A stretch of 64,000 nt of DNA from Methanolapillus africanus (GCF_032714475.1 NZ_JAWDKD010000009.1:1-64000); one strand, 5' to 3'. Positions 34,828-43,293 are shown, counted from the first letter of the stretch. Notes: generated by a model from the letters alone, not told the origin. Made by a program: numbers and translations.

Positions 34828-35391
34828 ATGTTTGACATTATTCAATTCATCGATCAATCCATTATTTTTTGGATTTACAGTTGGGGCGGCACCCAAATTT
34901 TGGATATTGTCACAGTTTTGTTGTCGTACACCGGAACGATCCGGCTGGCGGCAATCATTCTTTCCGTTTACTTTTTTATACGTCCGGAAACCCGGAAAAT
35001 CTCATACGTCATCATCGGCGCCTTGATTTTCACCAACGCGATTGTTTTCATATTAAAACACATGGTTGACCGTCCGCGTCCGTACATTTGGCTCGGCATT
35101 CCCGAAGTAGAAATGCTGGTCAATTCATCGCCGTACACGTCTTTCCCATCCGGGCATTCCGTTTCAGCTTTTTCAACCATGATGGTGCTGGCTTGGTATT
35201 TTAGAAAACTGCTTATTCCGGGAATCGCAGCAGCCATCGTTGTGGCCACAGCCCGCGTTTATTTGTTGGTTCATTATCCGTCGGATATTTTTGCGGGAGC
35301 CGTCATTGGAATTGTCTTTTCGATTGTGTTTATTTTGATTTTTGAGCATTTTTGGAAAGAAAAGCAAAAAGAAAAAGAGACCGATTTTTGA
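34828..35391 (+). CDS. PAP2-family membrane phosphatase
   Basis: Integral membrane lipid phosphatase of 187 residues with about five hydrophobic segments. The three catalytic blocks are present in order: KHMVDRPRP (about 73-81), PSGH (about 110-113) and ARVYLLVHYPSD (about 140-151) with the active-site histidines. By family it dephosphorylates polyprenyl pyrophosphate or phosphatidate; polyprenyl recycling for glycan synthesis is the more likely task here but is not shown. A short Lys-rich tail ends in the cytoplasm. Convergent with S27e. Confidence 0.92.
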   Translation: MFDIIQFIDQSIIFWIYSWGGTQILDIVTVLLSYTGTIRLAAIILSVYFFIRPETRKISYVIIGALIFTNAIVFILKHMVDRPRPYIWLGIPEVEMLVNSSPYTSFPSGHSVSAFSTMMVLAWYFRKLLIPGIAAAIVVATARVYLLVHYPSDIFAGAVIGIVFSIVFILIFEHFWKEKQKEKETDF

Positions 35392-35395
35392 AGAT

Positions 35396-35730
35396 GTCAA
35401 GCAAACCCACCCGAAAAATCAAACGCATGCGTTTGATTTTCTCGGAATACAGCAGGAAGATACAGTAAATTTACAGTTATAGCTGATAGTTGCAGTTTGT
35501 ACCTACAGTTGACTGTTCTAATTGCACCTATTGTTTCTATTTTTAGATCAGATTACATCTACTGATTCTATTTCTAACTTGTATCTTACAGTTAGTGAAA
35601 TCCGCAAAATACAAACGCTATCGCGTTTGATTTTGCGGGATGGTTTGCACGATATTAAAAAAATGACCCTTCGTTATTAAAATCGCTTCACTAAAAACGA
35701 ATGCCATAACGCGCGCGCATGCCGCTCGCC
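35396..35730. repeat. Composite repeat copy 6 (H-T-H-A)
   Basis: Left hairpin at 35411-35445 (CCGAAAAATCAAACGC with GCGTTTGATTTTCTCGG). T block at about 35460-35592. Right hairpin at 35602-35638 (CCGCAAAATACAAACGC, TATC, GCGTTTGATTTTGCGG). A motif at 35703-35730 (GCCATAACGCGCGCGC then ATGCCGCTCGCC). The hairpin starts only 20 bp after the PAP2 stop; there is no left A motif. Confidence 0.9.
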
Positions 35731-35792
35731 AAAAAAGAAAACAGAACTCTGAAACTGAAAGAAAAAACTGAAACAAAAGACTGAAAAAAACA

Positions 35793-35991
35793 GAAAATCC
35801 AAAAAAAAAGTTCAAGCAAAAAATTGCCTGAACTTGATTTTAAAATATTAATTTTGTTGCGAAAAAATTATTCCAACACTTCAAGAATGTGTGTTGTAAT
35901 AACAGATTTTCCGCCGGTGCATTCCGAAAGGGTGCGGCCGCAAACATTGCAGACAACCTTTCTGCTGGCGCTTCCGAAGATGATCTGTTCA
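35793..35991 (-). pseudogene. Duplicated 3' fragment of the S27e gene
   Basis: A copy of 36108-36306, shifted by exactly 315 bp, with about 5 differences in 199 bp. It encodes the last 39 residues of S27e (from QIIFGSASRK to the stop at 35868) but not the start or the first CxxC pair, so it cannot make the protein. The two differences in the coding part are both synonymous (ATT/ATC and CTT GAA/CTT GAG), so it is a recent copy or has been homogenised. Both copies keep the downstream hairpin and A-run. Confidence 0.85.
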
Positions 35992-36085
35992 AAAATTCCT
36001 ACGCTTCGCTTCGGAATTTTTAAAGGCGGTGTAACATCTGGTGCCAAAATTCGCTTCGCGAATTGCGACTGCGTCGCTAATCTAT
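35990..36085 (+). repeat. B element copy 3 (divergent)
   Basis: AAAAATTCC, a GCTTCGCTTC core, GGAATTTTT, then AAAGGCGG and a second hairpin AATTCGC-TTC-GCGAATT. It has the same plan as the other B copies but differs in the middle. It lies exactly between the two copies of the 199-bp S27e duplication. Confidence 0.7.
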
Positions 36086-36123
36086 TTGTGAGAACAGTAC
36101 AAAACGAAAAAATCCAAAAAAAA

Positions 36124-36149
36124 AGTTCAAGCAAAAAATTGCTTGAACT
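36124..36149 (-). terminator. Hairpin terminator of the S27e gene
   Basis: AGTTCAAGCAA pairs perfectly with TTGCTTGAACT and is followed on the minus strand by nine T. It lies about 35 bp after the S27e stop. The duplicated copy at 35809-35835 has one mismatch in the stem. Confidence 0.75.
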
Positions 36150-36182
36150 CAATTTTAAAATATTAATTTTGTTGCGAAAAAA

Positions 36183-36368
36183 TTATTCCAACACTTCAAG
36201 GATGTGTGTTGTGATAACAGATTTTCCGCCGGTGCATTCCGAAAGGGTGCGGCCGCAAACATTGCAGACAACCTTTCTGCTGGCGCTTCCGAAGATGATC
36301 TGTTCATTTTCGCAGTCGTTGCATTTCACGCGCAAGAATCTGCTTTTCGGGCGGTTTGTATAATCCAT
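36183..36368 (-). CDS. rps27e: Small ribosomal subunit protein S27e
   Basis: Zinc-ribbon protein of the archaeal/eukaryotic small subunit, 61 residues. Two CxxC pairs, VKCNDC near residue 17 and VVCNVCG near 36, form the zinc site; the end SECTGGKSVITTHILEVLE is typical. The ATG at 36368 has AAGGAG 8 nt upstream; a GTG at 36377 overlaps that site. It follows L44e after 12 bp, the standard archaeal pairing, and is the intact copy of the duplicated 3' region beside it. Confidence 0.95.
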   Translation of the reverse strand: MDYTNRPKSRFLRVKCNDCENEQIIFGSASRKVVCNVCGRTLSECTGGKSVITTHILEVLE

Positions 36369-36380
36369 ATTTGTCACTCC

Positions 36381-36659
36381 TTACTCCACAAATTCGAATT
36401 TCTTGGCTCTGAAGCCCGGTCTCTGGTGCGCTTTCTTACAGACAGTGCATCTGTATTTCAATGCAACCTTCTTGGTCGGCTTGTCGCCTCCGGGGACTTT
36501 CGAGAATTTACCCGCGTTACCGATACCGGTCTGTCTCTTTTTCTGGCGGACGATCATGGTCAAGGAAGAAGCTTTTCCTTTCTTGACACGTTCAAGGGAG
36601 TGCTCCGAGTGCTTTTTGCAAAACGGGCAGTAAGTCTTAATTTTCTTCGGCATTTTCAT
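36381..36659 (-). CDS. rpl44e: Large ribosomal subunit protein L44e
   Basis: Zinc-binding ribosomal protein of 92 residues near the E site of the large subunit. It opens MKMPKKIKTYCPFCKKHSEHSLERVKKGK and has the second cysteine pair in YRCTVCKKAHQRPG. AGGTG precedes ATG AAA ATG; the first ATG (36659) is kept since homologues start MK(I/M)PKK. L44e and S27e form a tight pair ending in the hairpin at 36124, next to the GINS and primase genes as in other archaea. Confidence 0.97.
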   Translation of the reverse strand: MKMPKKIKTYCPFCKKHSEHSLERVKKGKASSLTMIVRQKKRQTGIGNAGKFSKVPGGDKPTKKVALKYRCTVCKKAHQRPGFRAKKFEFVE

Positions 36660-36890
36660 GTTTTTTCACACCTGAGATTCCAAACAATCTTCGGGGTAAG
36701 TCCCAAAGACGCAATATTTAAAGGATCCGTTGCCGGAAGAGATACAATCAATGAAATGGTGAATTCCAAGGATGATTTTCATGATGTCCAACCGAACACA
36801 AAGCCGATTGGAAAACATACCTCTGAGACGCACATCCGCAATCAAAAGAATCAATGATGAATCGATTCAAGATGGATCAAAATCAAATGA

Positions 36891-37745
36891 TTAAGACTCC
36901 GGACTGCCTTCGGAACTGCCGGGAATACTGAGAGCGACGCCGCGCTTGATCAACAATTGAGCATTCGAATGCGGTAATGAAACCACATCATTCGCATGCA
37001 ATTGATAAGTGCGTTTGTCCTCGCCCATGAATTCTGGTAAATCCTTCAATATTCGCACAGAAACGTATTTCTCGTTTATAACGTTTGCGGAAGATTCGGA
37101 TTTCGCCGACGGTGATGAGGATGTTGGCGATGAAGGGGAAGACGATGCCGATGATGGCGAAGAGGACGAAGAAGACGGCGAATTCATCATATTGGCGATG
37201 CTGCCCGAACCGGATGCCGCCTTTTCAGGCTCCTTTTGCTTTTCAGACGGAACTTGTGCTTTTTTGTCAACATCTTTCGGCTTGTCCGCCGGTGTTGCGC
37301 TGCTGCCGGCGCCGCCCGCATGAGAAACCGCACCGCTGCCGTCGTGGTCGTCCACAATCGCTGCAATCTGCTTATCTCGAGACTTGCCGATGGCCGACAG
37401 AACTTCTTCGTAAAGAACACGTTCTTCCGCCAGCAATTTGTCATAATCCTTTTTCAAAAGACCGGACTTGGAGTTTGTAAAAGCGGTTGACGTCGCCCGT
37501 TCGACAATTTTGCCGACGCGTTTCATAAAAACGGTTTCAATATCAAAAACCATACTGGACAGTTCATCTTCCAGCATTTTGTATTCAACGGACCGGGGAC
37601 GGCCGTTTTTCATCATCTCCGATTCCAATTCCTTGACGGCGGCGGCCGCGGTTTCATAGAAATCCGCCGGTATCGGTTTTAAATCCCGCCCTTTTTCACG
37701 CCGGGCGGTCTGTTTAATTTCCTCAATCGTCTTATCAAGATCCAT
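36891..37745 (-). CDS. GINS complex subunit (Gins51/Gins15 type)
   Basis: Subunit of the archaeal GINS complex, which links MCM helicase and primase at the fork. The N-terminal A domain is helical (to about residue 150); the C-terminal B domain is seen as VRILKDLPEFMGEDKRTYQLHANDVVSLPHSNAQLLIKRGVAL. Having A before B marks the Gins51 type. Between them lies an unusually long linker of about 90 residues rich in Ser, Pro, Ala, Lys and Glu. The ATG at 37745 has GGAG upstream and overlaps the primase stop by 11 bp, so the two genes are translationally coupled, an arrangement common in archaea. Confidence 0.93.
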   Translation of the reverse strand: MDLDKTIEEIKQTARREKGRDLKPIPADFYETAAAAVKELESEMMKNGRPRSVEYKMLEDELSSMVFDIETVFMKRVGKIVERATSTAFTNSKSGLLKKDYDKLLAEERVLYEEVLSAIGKSRDKQIAAIVDDHDGSGAVSHAGGAGSSATPADKPKDVDKKAQVPSEKQKEPEKAASGSGSIANMMNSPSSSSSSPSSASSSPSSPTSSSPSAKSESSANVINEKYVSVRILKDLPEFMGEDKRTYQLHANDVVSLPHSNAQLLIKRGVALSIPGSSEGSPES

Positions 37746-38961
37746 AATTTGCAACTCCGCGGCACATCAAGTAGATTGCGGCGTATTCCGGCAGCTCGGC
37801 CGGACCAACGTCGACCGAAAACTCATTTCCTTTGAGCTCAAACGAAAACGGACGCAAAATCCGCACTTTCGTCGGTTTGTCGCCAAAAGCGATCGAATCC
37901 GACAGCGGATCGTAATCCGGCAGGCGCGACAGCGGAATCGTCTGCACCTCAAACCCGGAACTGCCGTGCAGCGATCCCGGGAAACGGATCAAACGTTTAA
38001 TGTCGCCCGTCACAGGTTCGTCGACGCTCGCGCCGGCGTCCACACCGAACTCGGCAATCGTTTGCTGAATAATATATTCGATAATCGTTTTAAAATCTTT
38101 CACCGGAAAATCCAAACGGCCTTTTTGCGTGATTTCGTCCAAAAGCTCATCGTTGGACGCCACGGCCGCCAAATTCTTCAGCGTCGCATCGCCGGCAATT
38201 TTATTCTCCTTTAAGTCTTTAAACATTTCCTTTTTGTCTTTTCGGACTTCCGTTTTCAAATAATCCGTCACGTGTTCGGCAATCCGTTTGCCCCAACCGG
38301 TTTCATAGCCTTCCAGCATCCATTTGGTCGGCAGTTTTTTCGGTTTTCCCTTAAAATCCGTGGCACCCGATCCGGCCCCGGCGTCGCCGGCCATCGCCAC
38401 TTCTTTAAAGAAATATTTGAAATCCAAGTCCCGGCCGCTGATGTAATTGACGATTTCGCGGCGTTCGGCGCTGTCGAGCTTGGCGATTTTGTCGTCGTAA
38501 ACGTGGAAGTGGTAACCGCGGCCGCCCGAAAAAACCAGCTCGATGTTGTCTTCCGAAAAGCCGAAGTCGCCGACCAAAAATTCGGATAACTTGATGGATT
38601 CGTTCTTGACGTGGTCGAGCATATCGGAATATGTCCGTTTGGCGCCCGGCAGGTGGTCGGCGTCCAAATCGAAAATCAAATCGGCGCCTTTCCAGCCTTT
38701 TAAATCCATTCGGGCCGCTCCCGGCGTCTCATAATATGCGACAGAATAGTAAACGTGCGCCGGCGCCATGCCGATCAAATATTCCGACACTTCGTTAAAA
38801 GAGCAAAACGCTTTGTGGCGCTTCATCACAACTTCCGGCATCGGGTCGAATGAAATAAAACCCCATTCGCGGTTTGTAAACGATGGCGGGAGCTTCAAAT
38901 CAAGCGATTTGTAATGAGACTGAAATTTGACTTTCAGATACCGTTTCGTTAATTCGTCCAA
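37735..38961 (-). CDS. priS: DNA primase catalytic (small) subunit
   Basis: Makes RNA/DNA primers at the fork as PriSL. The 408-residue protein shows the metal-binding DLDADH at 98-103, SGGRGYHFHV at 145-154 and the later IKRLIRFPGSLHGSSG block near 330, all typical of archaeo-eukaryotic primases. The start codon appears to be TTG at 38961: GGAGGTG lies 5 nt upstream and no ATG is close. It leads straight into the GINS gene. The large subunit is not in the window. Confidence 0.96.
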   Translation of the reverse strand: MDELTKRYLKVKFQSHYKSLDLKLPPSFTNREWGFISFDPMPEVVMKRHKAFCSFNEVSEYLIGMAPAHVYYSVAYYETPGAARMDLKGWKGADLIFDLDADHLPGAKRTYSDMLDHVKNESIKLSEFLVGDFGFSEDNIELVFSGGRGYHFHVYDDKIAKLDSAERREIVNYISGRDLDFKYFFKEVAMAGDAGAGSGATDFKGKPKKLPTKWMLEGYETGWGKRIAEHVTDYLKTEVRKDKKEMFKDLKENKIAGDATLKNLAAVASNDELLDEITQKGRLDFPVKDFKTIIEYIIQQTIAEFGVDAGASVDEPVTGDIKRLIRFPGSLHGSSGFEVQTIPLSRLPDYDPLSDSIAFGDKPTKVRILRPFSFELKGNEFSVDVGPAELPEYAAIYLMCRGVANYGS

Positions 38962-39080
38962 ATCCGCACCTCCGTTTTCATCGATTCGATTGAAGATAAA
39001 TATTTGATAAAAATTAAAAGCTTAAAAATGAAATAAATTCAAAAGAATAATTTTTGATGACACTCTAATGTCTCTAATAT

Positions 39081-39090
39081 TTATAGATAT
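39081..39090 (+). promoter_or_regulatory. TATA box of rqcH
   Basis: TTATAGATAT with its centre about 25-27 nt before the ATG at 39110 and no ribosome-binding site in between, as for RIO2. Suggests a leaderless rqcH-pelota transcript. Confidence 0.45.
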
Positions 39091-39109
39091 TTTGTTATTA
39101 TTACCTGCA

Positions 39110-41311
39110 ATGAAACAAGAAATGACCAGTGCCGATGTTTCCGCGATTGTCGCCGAGCTTTCCGCGGGCGAAAAAACCCTCATCGACGCCAAAATTGATA
39201 AAATTTACCAGACCGGAGAAAACGAGATCCGGATCAATCTTTACGTCCACAAAAGGAAAGGGCGGGAAGATTTAATCATAGAAAGCGGCGTGCGTCTGCA
39301 TCTCAGCAAATATCTGAAAGAATCGCCGAAAATTCCTCAAGGATTCCCGATGCTTCTTCGAAAGCATATCATGGGCGGAAGAATCACATTTATCGAACAG
39401 CACCAATTTGACCGGATTATTAAAATCGGCGTCGTTCGCGGCGGCGAAGAAACCATCCTTGTGGCCGAATTGTTTTCACGCGGCAATATTATCCTGCTCG
39501 ACAAGAATGAAAAAATTATCTTACCGTTTAAACCCGTCACCTTCAAAGACCGCAGAATCCGTTCCGGAGAAACATACGAGTTGCCGGCCGAACAATTCAA
39601 TCCGCTCAAAACAAGCGTCGATGAAATCAAGTCGGTCTGCCAAAATTCCGACAAAGATGCGATTCGGACGCTGGCCAATAATTTCAACTTGGGCGGACTC
39701 TACTCGGAAGAGGTGTTTAAACGCTGCCCTGTGGACAAATCCAAACCGGCTAAAGATTTAACGGACGCTGAAATCGAACAGATTTATGCGGCGATTTCCG
39801 AAATGTTGAAACCGGTCAAAACCGGAAACTTCAAACCGGCTTTGATTTTGAAAGAATCGAAGAATAAAACCGGTGCCGGAACTTCGGTCGCTGCGCCGGC
39901 GCCGCAGCAAAATCCAACGGAACCGGCTCAATCGGCGGATACAAAAACAGATGCCGAAAAAGATGCTGAAAATAAAGAGAAAAAACCGGAATTTAAATTG
40001 CCGGACGGCTTTGAAATTGCCGACGTCGTCGCTTTTGATTTGGTCCAATACAAAGATCAAAAGAAGATCGAGTTTCCGTCATTTTCGGAAGCATTGGACG
40101 AAGCATTCGGCAAAACAGCTCTGGAAGCGATTGTCGTCAAAAAAGAAGAAGTCAAACACGAAAAGAAATTGGGCATTTTCGAACGCCGGTTAAAGCAGCA
40201 AACCGACACGATTGAAAAATTCAATCGCGAGATCGAGAAAAATACGAAAATCGCGGAATCCATTTACGCTAATTATCAATTCGTCGAATCCCTGATTGCC
40301 GTTTTCGCATCGTCGCGGGAAAAAGGATATTCATGGGATGAAATTATCAAAATTATCAACGCCGCGAAAAAGGAACAGAAAAACGAGTTCATCGACTCGA
40401 TCATTTCCATTCAGCCGGCCGATTCGTCCGTGACGGTGGATTTGAAAGATTGCAAAGCGACCATCGATATCAAAAAGACAATTCCACAGAATGCGAATGT
40501 CTATTACGACGCCGCAAAGAAATTCATGAAAAAGAAAGAGGGCGCCGAAAAAGCCATTTTGGATACGAAATCTGCGATTGAGAAGAAAGAAAAGGACAAA
40601 GACAAAAAATCTGCGTCACAATACGTTCTCAAACGAAAAAAGCATTGGTTCGACCGTTTCAAATGGTTCTATTCGTCCGACGGATTTTTGGTTGTCGGCG
40701 GCCGCGATTCGGACACGAACGAGGAAATTTTCAAAAAATACATGGAAAAGCGGGATTGGGTTTTCCACACTCAATATCCGGGCGCGCCGCTGACTGTGAT
40801 TAAAACGGAAGGCAAAGAAGTGCCGAGAAGCACCATTGAAGAAGCGGCCACTTTTGCCGTTTCCCATTCCAGTATTTGGAAAGCGGGCGGCTCTTCCGGC
40901 GACTGTTATATGGTCAAAGGCGAACAAGTCACCAAAACACCGGAAAGCGGCGAATACATCACCAAAGGATCGTTCGTGATCCGCGGCGAGCGCCAATATT
41001 TCAACAACGTTGTTTTGGAACTGGCGGTCGGCATTGAACTTGCCGACGAAACGCGTGTGATCGGCGGTCCGATTTCGGCCGTCAAGGCGCGGGGAAAGCA
41101 TGTGATTGAAATCGCTCCCGGCAAATTTAATCAAAACGATTTGTCCAAAAAGATTTACCGGCTTTACATGAATGAAATCAAAGACCAAAAATTCTTAAAA
41201 CAAATCGCATCTCCCGACCAGATTGCGATGATGATGCCGCCCGGAGAGTCTGATATTCGCAGCGGACCGGATGGGAAGAAATCGGCGGATGACGCCGGTG
41301 AAGAAGAGTAA
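39110..41311 (+). CDS. RqcH/NEMF-family ribosome quality-control protein
   Basis: NFACT-family protein (733 residues) that binds split large subunits carrying stuck peptidyl-tRNA; bacterial RqcH and eukaryotic NEMF add C-terminal tails. The N-terminal NFACT-N domain begins MKQEMTSADVSAIVAEL, the middle has helix-hairpin-helix and coiled-coil parts (KRRLKQQTDTIEKFNREIEKN), and the NFACT-R domain is clear from KWFYSSDGFLVVGGRDSDTNEEI and the following PGAPLTVIK. A Lys/Glu/Ala/Pro-rich linker near 270-320 is longer than in most homologues. The ATG at 39110 is preferred over 39068, which precedes the TATA box. Pelota follows after 53 bp. Confidence 0.93.
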   Translation: MKQEMTSADVSAIVAELSAGEKTLIDAKIDKIYQTGENEIRINLYVHKRKGREDLIIESGVRLHLSKYLKESPKIPQGFPMLLRKHIMGGRITFIEQHQFDRIIKIGVVRGGEETILVAELFSRGNIILLDKNEKIILPFKPVTFKDRRIRSGETYELPAEQFNPLKTSVDEIKSVCQNSDKDAIRTLANNFNLGGLYSEEVFKRCPVDKSKPAKDLTDAEIEQIYAAISEMLKPVKTGNFKPALILKESKNKTGAGTSVAAPAPQQNPTEPAQSADTKTDAEKDAENKEKKPEFKLPDGFEIADVVAFDLVQYKDQKKIEFPSFSEALDEAFGKTALEAIVVKKEEVKHEKKLGIFERRLKQQTDTIEKFNREIEKNTKIAESIYANYQFVESLIAVFASSREKGYSWDEIIKIINAAKKEQKNEFIDSIISIQPADSSVTVDLKDCKATIDIKKTIPQNANVYYDAAKKFMKKKEGAEKAILDTKSAIEKKEKDKDKKSASQYVLKRKKHWFDRFKWFYSSDGFLVVGGRDSDTNEEIFKKYMEKRDWVFHTQYPGAPLTVIKTEGKEVPRSTIEEAATFAVSHSSIWKAGGSSGDCYMVKGEQVTKTPESGEYITKGSFVIRGERQYFNNVVLELAVGIELADETRVIGGPISAVKARGKHVIEIAPGKFNQNDLSKKIYRLYMNEIKDQKFLKQIASPDQIAMMMPPGESDIRSGPDGKKSADDAGEEE

Positions 41312-41364
41312 TCGAAGGGAATGAAAATAAATCATAAAATTTGAAATAATGATGAAAAGGAGGG

Positions 41365-42438
41365 ATGCCGACGAAAGTGATGAAAAAGGAGTTGAAAGGC
41401 CGCAGCGGCGAAATTGCGCTGATGGCGGACACGCTGGAAGATTTGTGGCACCTCAAATACATCATCGATCCGAACGACGTGGTTTTCGCGCTCACCAAAA
41501 GAAAGCCGGAAGGCGCCGACGACAAGATCCGGCCGGAAAAGCTGGAAAAAGTCACGGTCCGCTTGGGCGTTCGCGTCGAAAGCACGGAATTCCATAAATT
41601 CGCCAACCGCCTGCGCATTCACGGCGTGATCGTATCCGGAATGGACATGGGCATGCACCACACGCTCAACATTGAAGAAGGGACGAGCCTGTCGATTATC
41701 AAAGAGCAATGGAAAAACGACCAACTGCAGCGGATTGAAGAAGCCGAGGAAGCCGGCAAACGGCCGTCCGTCATCATTGCGGGAATTGAGGAAGGCGACG
41801 CCGACATCGGTCTTGTTCGCCATTACGGCGTTGAGCCGTATTCGCACATCCGCCAGTCGTCGGGAAAACGAGAAAGCGGCCTGAGAGATGTTTTTTTCAA
41901 GGAAATTGCCGACCAACTGAATTTCGTCTACAAAGACGGTGCTGCCATCGTTTTGTGCGGCCCCGGTTTTACCAAAGACGATTTTTTGATTTACTTCAAA
42001 AAAACCTATCCGGAATTGGCGTCCAAAGCCGTGACGGAAGACAGTACCATGATCGGCGTTTCCGGATTCCTGGAAGTTCTCAAGAAGGGATCCATCGACA
42101 AAATCATGCACGAGTCAAGACTGGCCCGGGAAACCAATTACATGGACGCGTTCTTAAAAGAAGTGTCCATCGACGGAAAAGCAACTTACGGACCGGCAGA
42201 CGTTCAAAACGCGATCGATTACGGTGCCGTTGAAACGCTTCTCGTCGCCGATGAAAAATTGAGGGAAGAGCGGGAAACCGCTGACGGAAAAAGTGTTTCA
42301 CCGATTGAAAATATGATGCAGGAAGTGGAACGCTCACAAGGAAAAGTGATCATTCTCAGTACTGAGTTTGAACCGGGAAGAAAACTGGCCTCTTTCGGGG
42401 GCGTTGCTGCGATTTTGAGATACAAGTTGGGACAGTAA
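41365..42438 (+). CDS. pelA: Pelota (Dom34) ribosome-rescue factor
   Basis: eRF1-like factor that, with ABCE1 and aEF1A, splits stalled ribosomes. The 357-residue protein matches pelota throughout: LKGRSGEIALMADTLEDLWHLKYIIDPNDVVFALTKRK (domain 1, which lacks an eRF1 GGQ), HYGVEPYSHIRQ and VLCGPGFTKDDF, and the C-terminal YKLGQ. The start is uncertain: ATG at 41365 lies only 1-2 nt behind GGAGGG, while GTG (41377) or ATG (41380) are better spaced and fit homologue length. It is the second gene of an rqcH-pelota operon, joining ribosome splitting to nascent-chain handling. Confidence 0.95.
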   Translation: MPTKVMKKELKGRSGEIALMADTLEDLWHLKYIIDPNDVVFALTKRKPEGADDKIRPEKLEKVTVRLGVRVESTEFHKFANRLRIHGVIVSGMDMGMHHTLNIEEGTSLSIIKEQWKNDQLQRIEEAEEAGKRPSVIIAGIEEGDADIGLVRHYGVEPYSHIRQSSGKRESGLRDVFFKEIADQLNFVYKDGAAIVLCGPGFTKDDFLIYFKKTYPELASKAVTEDSTMIGVSGFLEVLKKGSIDKIMHESRLARETNYMDAFLKEVSIDGKATYGPADVQNAIDYGAVETLLVADEKLREERETADGKSVSPIENMMQEVERSQGKVIILSTEFEPGRKLASFGGVAAILRYKLGQ

Positions 42439-42858
42439 TAGCAGCAACAGCGGAACCGGACTGAAAATCGGCTGCTGTTGGAAATCCCGGTCCGTGACCG
42501 CAAGTTCAGACATTCGCACGCCGGAGGCGTGCGGATGTCTGAACTTGGCGGATCGCTCTTTTTGGAAATCTGATTGGAGAGATGTAATCATCTGTATTTT
42601 TAGGAACTGTGGGTGGAAAACGGATCAGGAAACATGTGTATTGTTGAAAACGGTTGGTACAAAACGGATTAGGAAAACAACTGTATTGTTGGAAACAGTC
42701 GATACAATCTAATAAAATACAAAAACAAAGTAGAGAGAACAATTTACAATTCCATGGAATTGAAAATATAAAAGAAAATAATATCAGATTCGGGAATATT
42801 AAAAATTGTTATAAAGATGAAGGAAATTTCAGAATACAACAAATGCAGGAGATGTTGT
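42439..42858. other. Intergenic region with composite repeat copy 7
   Basis: No credible gene. Contains hairpin and T block of the composite repeat and an AT-rich promoter stretch (42720-42840) for the two unknown genes. Confidence 0.65.
42498..42715. repeat. Composite repeat copy 7 (H-T)
   Basis: The longest and most diverged hairpin, 42498-42551: CCGCAAGTTCAGACATTCGC, ACGCC/GGCGT around GGA, then ATGTCTGAACTTGGCGG; one G-T and one unpaired base. T block at about 42590-42715 with AACATGTGTATTGTTGAAAA and AACTGTATTGTTGGAAACAG units. No A motif. Lies 60 bp after the pelota stop. Confidence 0.85.
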
Positions 42859-43293
42859 ATGATGATAAATGAAGCATTTTATTTGAAATTTCCACCTCAA
42901 TTAAAGAAAGCGCTTTTGGAAAAGAAAGTTAAATTCAGAAACGTTAACGAGAAGTATGAAAAATTTGCAGCTTTCAGAGCCATAAAAAGAGAAAATGAAG
43001 AAAAACCGATTCAACGCCAAGATTTTTATTCTTATGCCGAACTCGGATGTAAAGGGAGACACATTGACGAAAATGATATTTCATATTACGGATGTTCTTT
43101 ATTTACAGATATTGAAGAATTAAAGAAAAAAATGAAAACCAATCAGGGTGTGCCAAATTCTCCCCTTAAAATTATCAAAGGATATGTCAAAGATTCAAAT
43201 GGACCATGCACCGTCAACAAAAAAACAGCCCATGTCGATTGGTGGTTGTTTGACGGATGCGATCCGTCACCGGATTTTGAGGTGATATTGTGA
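42859..43293 (+). CDS. Unknown protein, first gene of a coupled pair
   Basis: I do not recognise this 144-residue protein. The sequence has a basic N-terminal part (FPPQLKKALLEKKVKFRNVNEKYEKFAAFRAIKRENEEKP), a Tyr/Gly-rich centre (DFYSYAELGCKGRHIDENDISYYGCSLF) and an end with HVDWWLFDGCDPSPDF. It is soluble and has no signal peptide. GGAG lies 8 nt before ATG ATG at 42859/42862; a longer frame from 42817 lacks a site. The following gene starts at a GTG that overlaps this gene's stop codon, so the two proteins are made together. Coding is AT-rich against its neighbours, suggesting transfer; a toxin-antitoxin or defence role is only a guess. Confidence 0.7.
   Translation: MMINEAFYLKFPPQLKKALLEKKVKFRNVNEKYEKFAAFRAIKRENEEKPIQRQDFYSYAELGCKGRHIDENDISYYGCSLFTDIEELKKKMKTNQGVPNSPLKIIKGYVKDSNGPCTVNKKTAHVDWWLFDGCDPSPDFEVIL

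Larger units (their letters stand above)
35392..36182. other. Region with composite repeat copy 6, an S27e fragment and a B element
   Basis: No whole gene. From left: composite repeat copy 6 (35396-35730), a poly-A/purine stretch, then a 199-bp duplicate (35793-35991) that repeats the 3' half of the S27e gene and its terminator, a B element (35990-36085) and the start of the second duplicate. Confidence 0.8.

Noticed and set aside
35868..36152. 94-codon frame ending in the S27e C-terminus
   Set aside because: The front part reads through a B element; only the last 39 codons come from S27e, so it is treated as a gene fragment.
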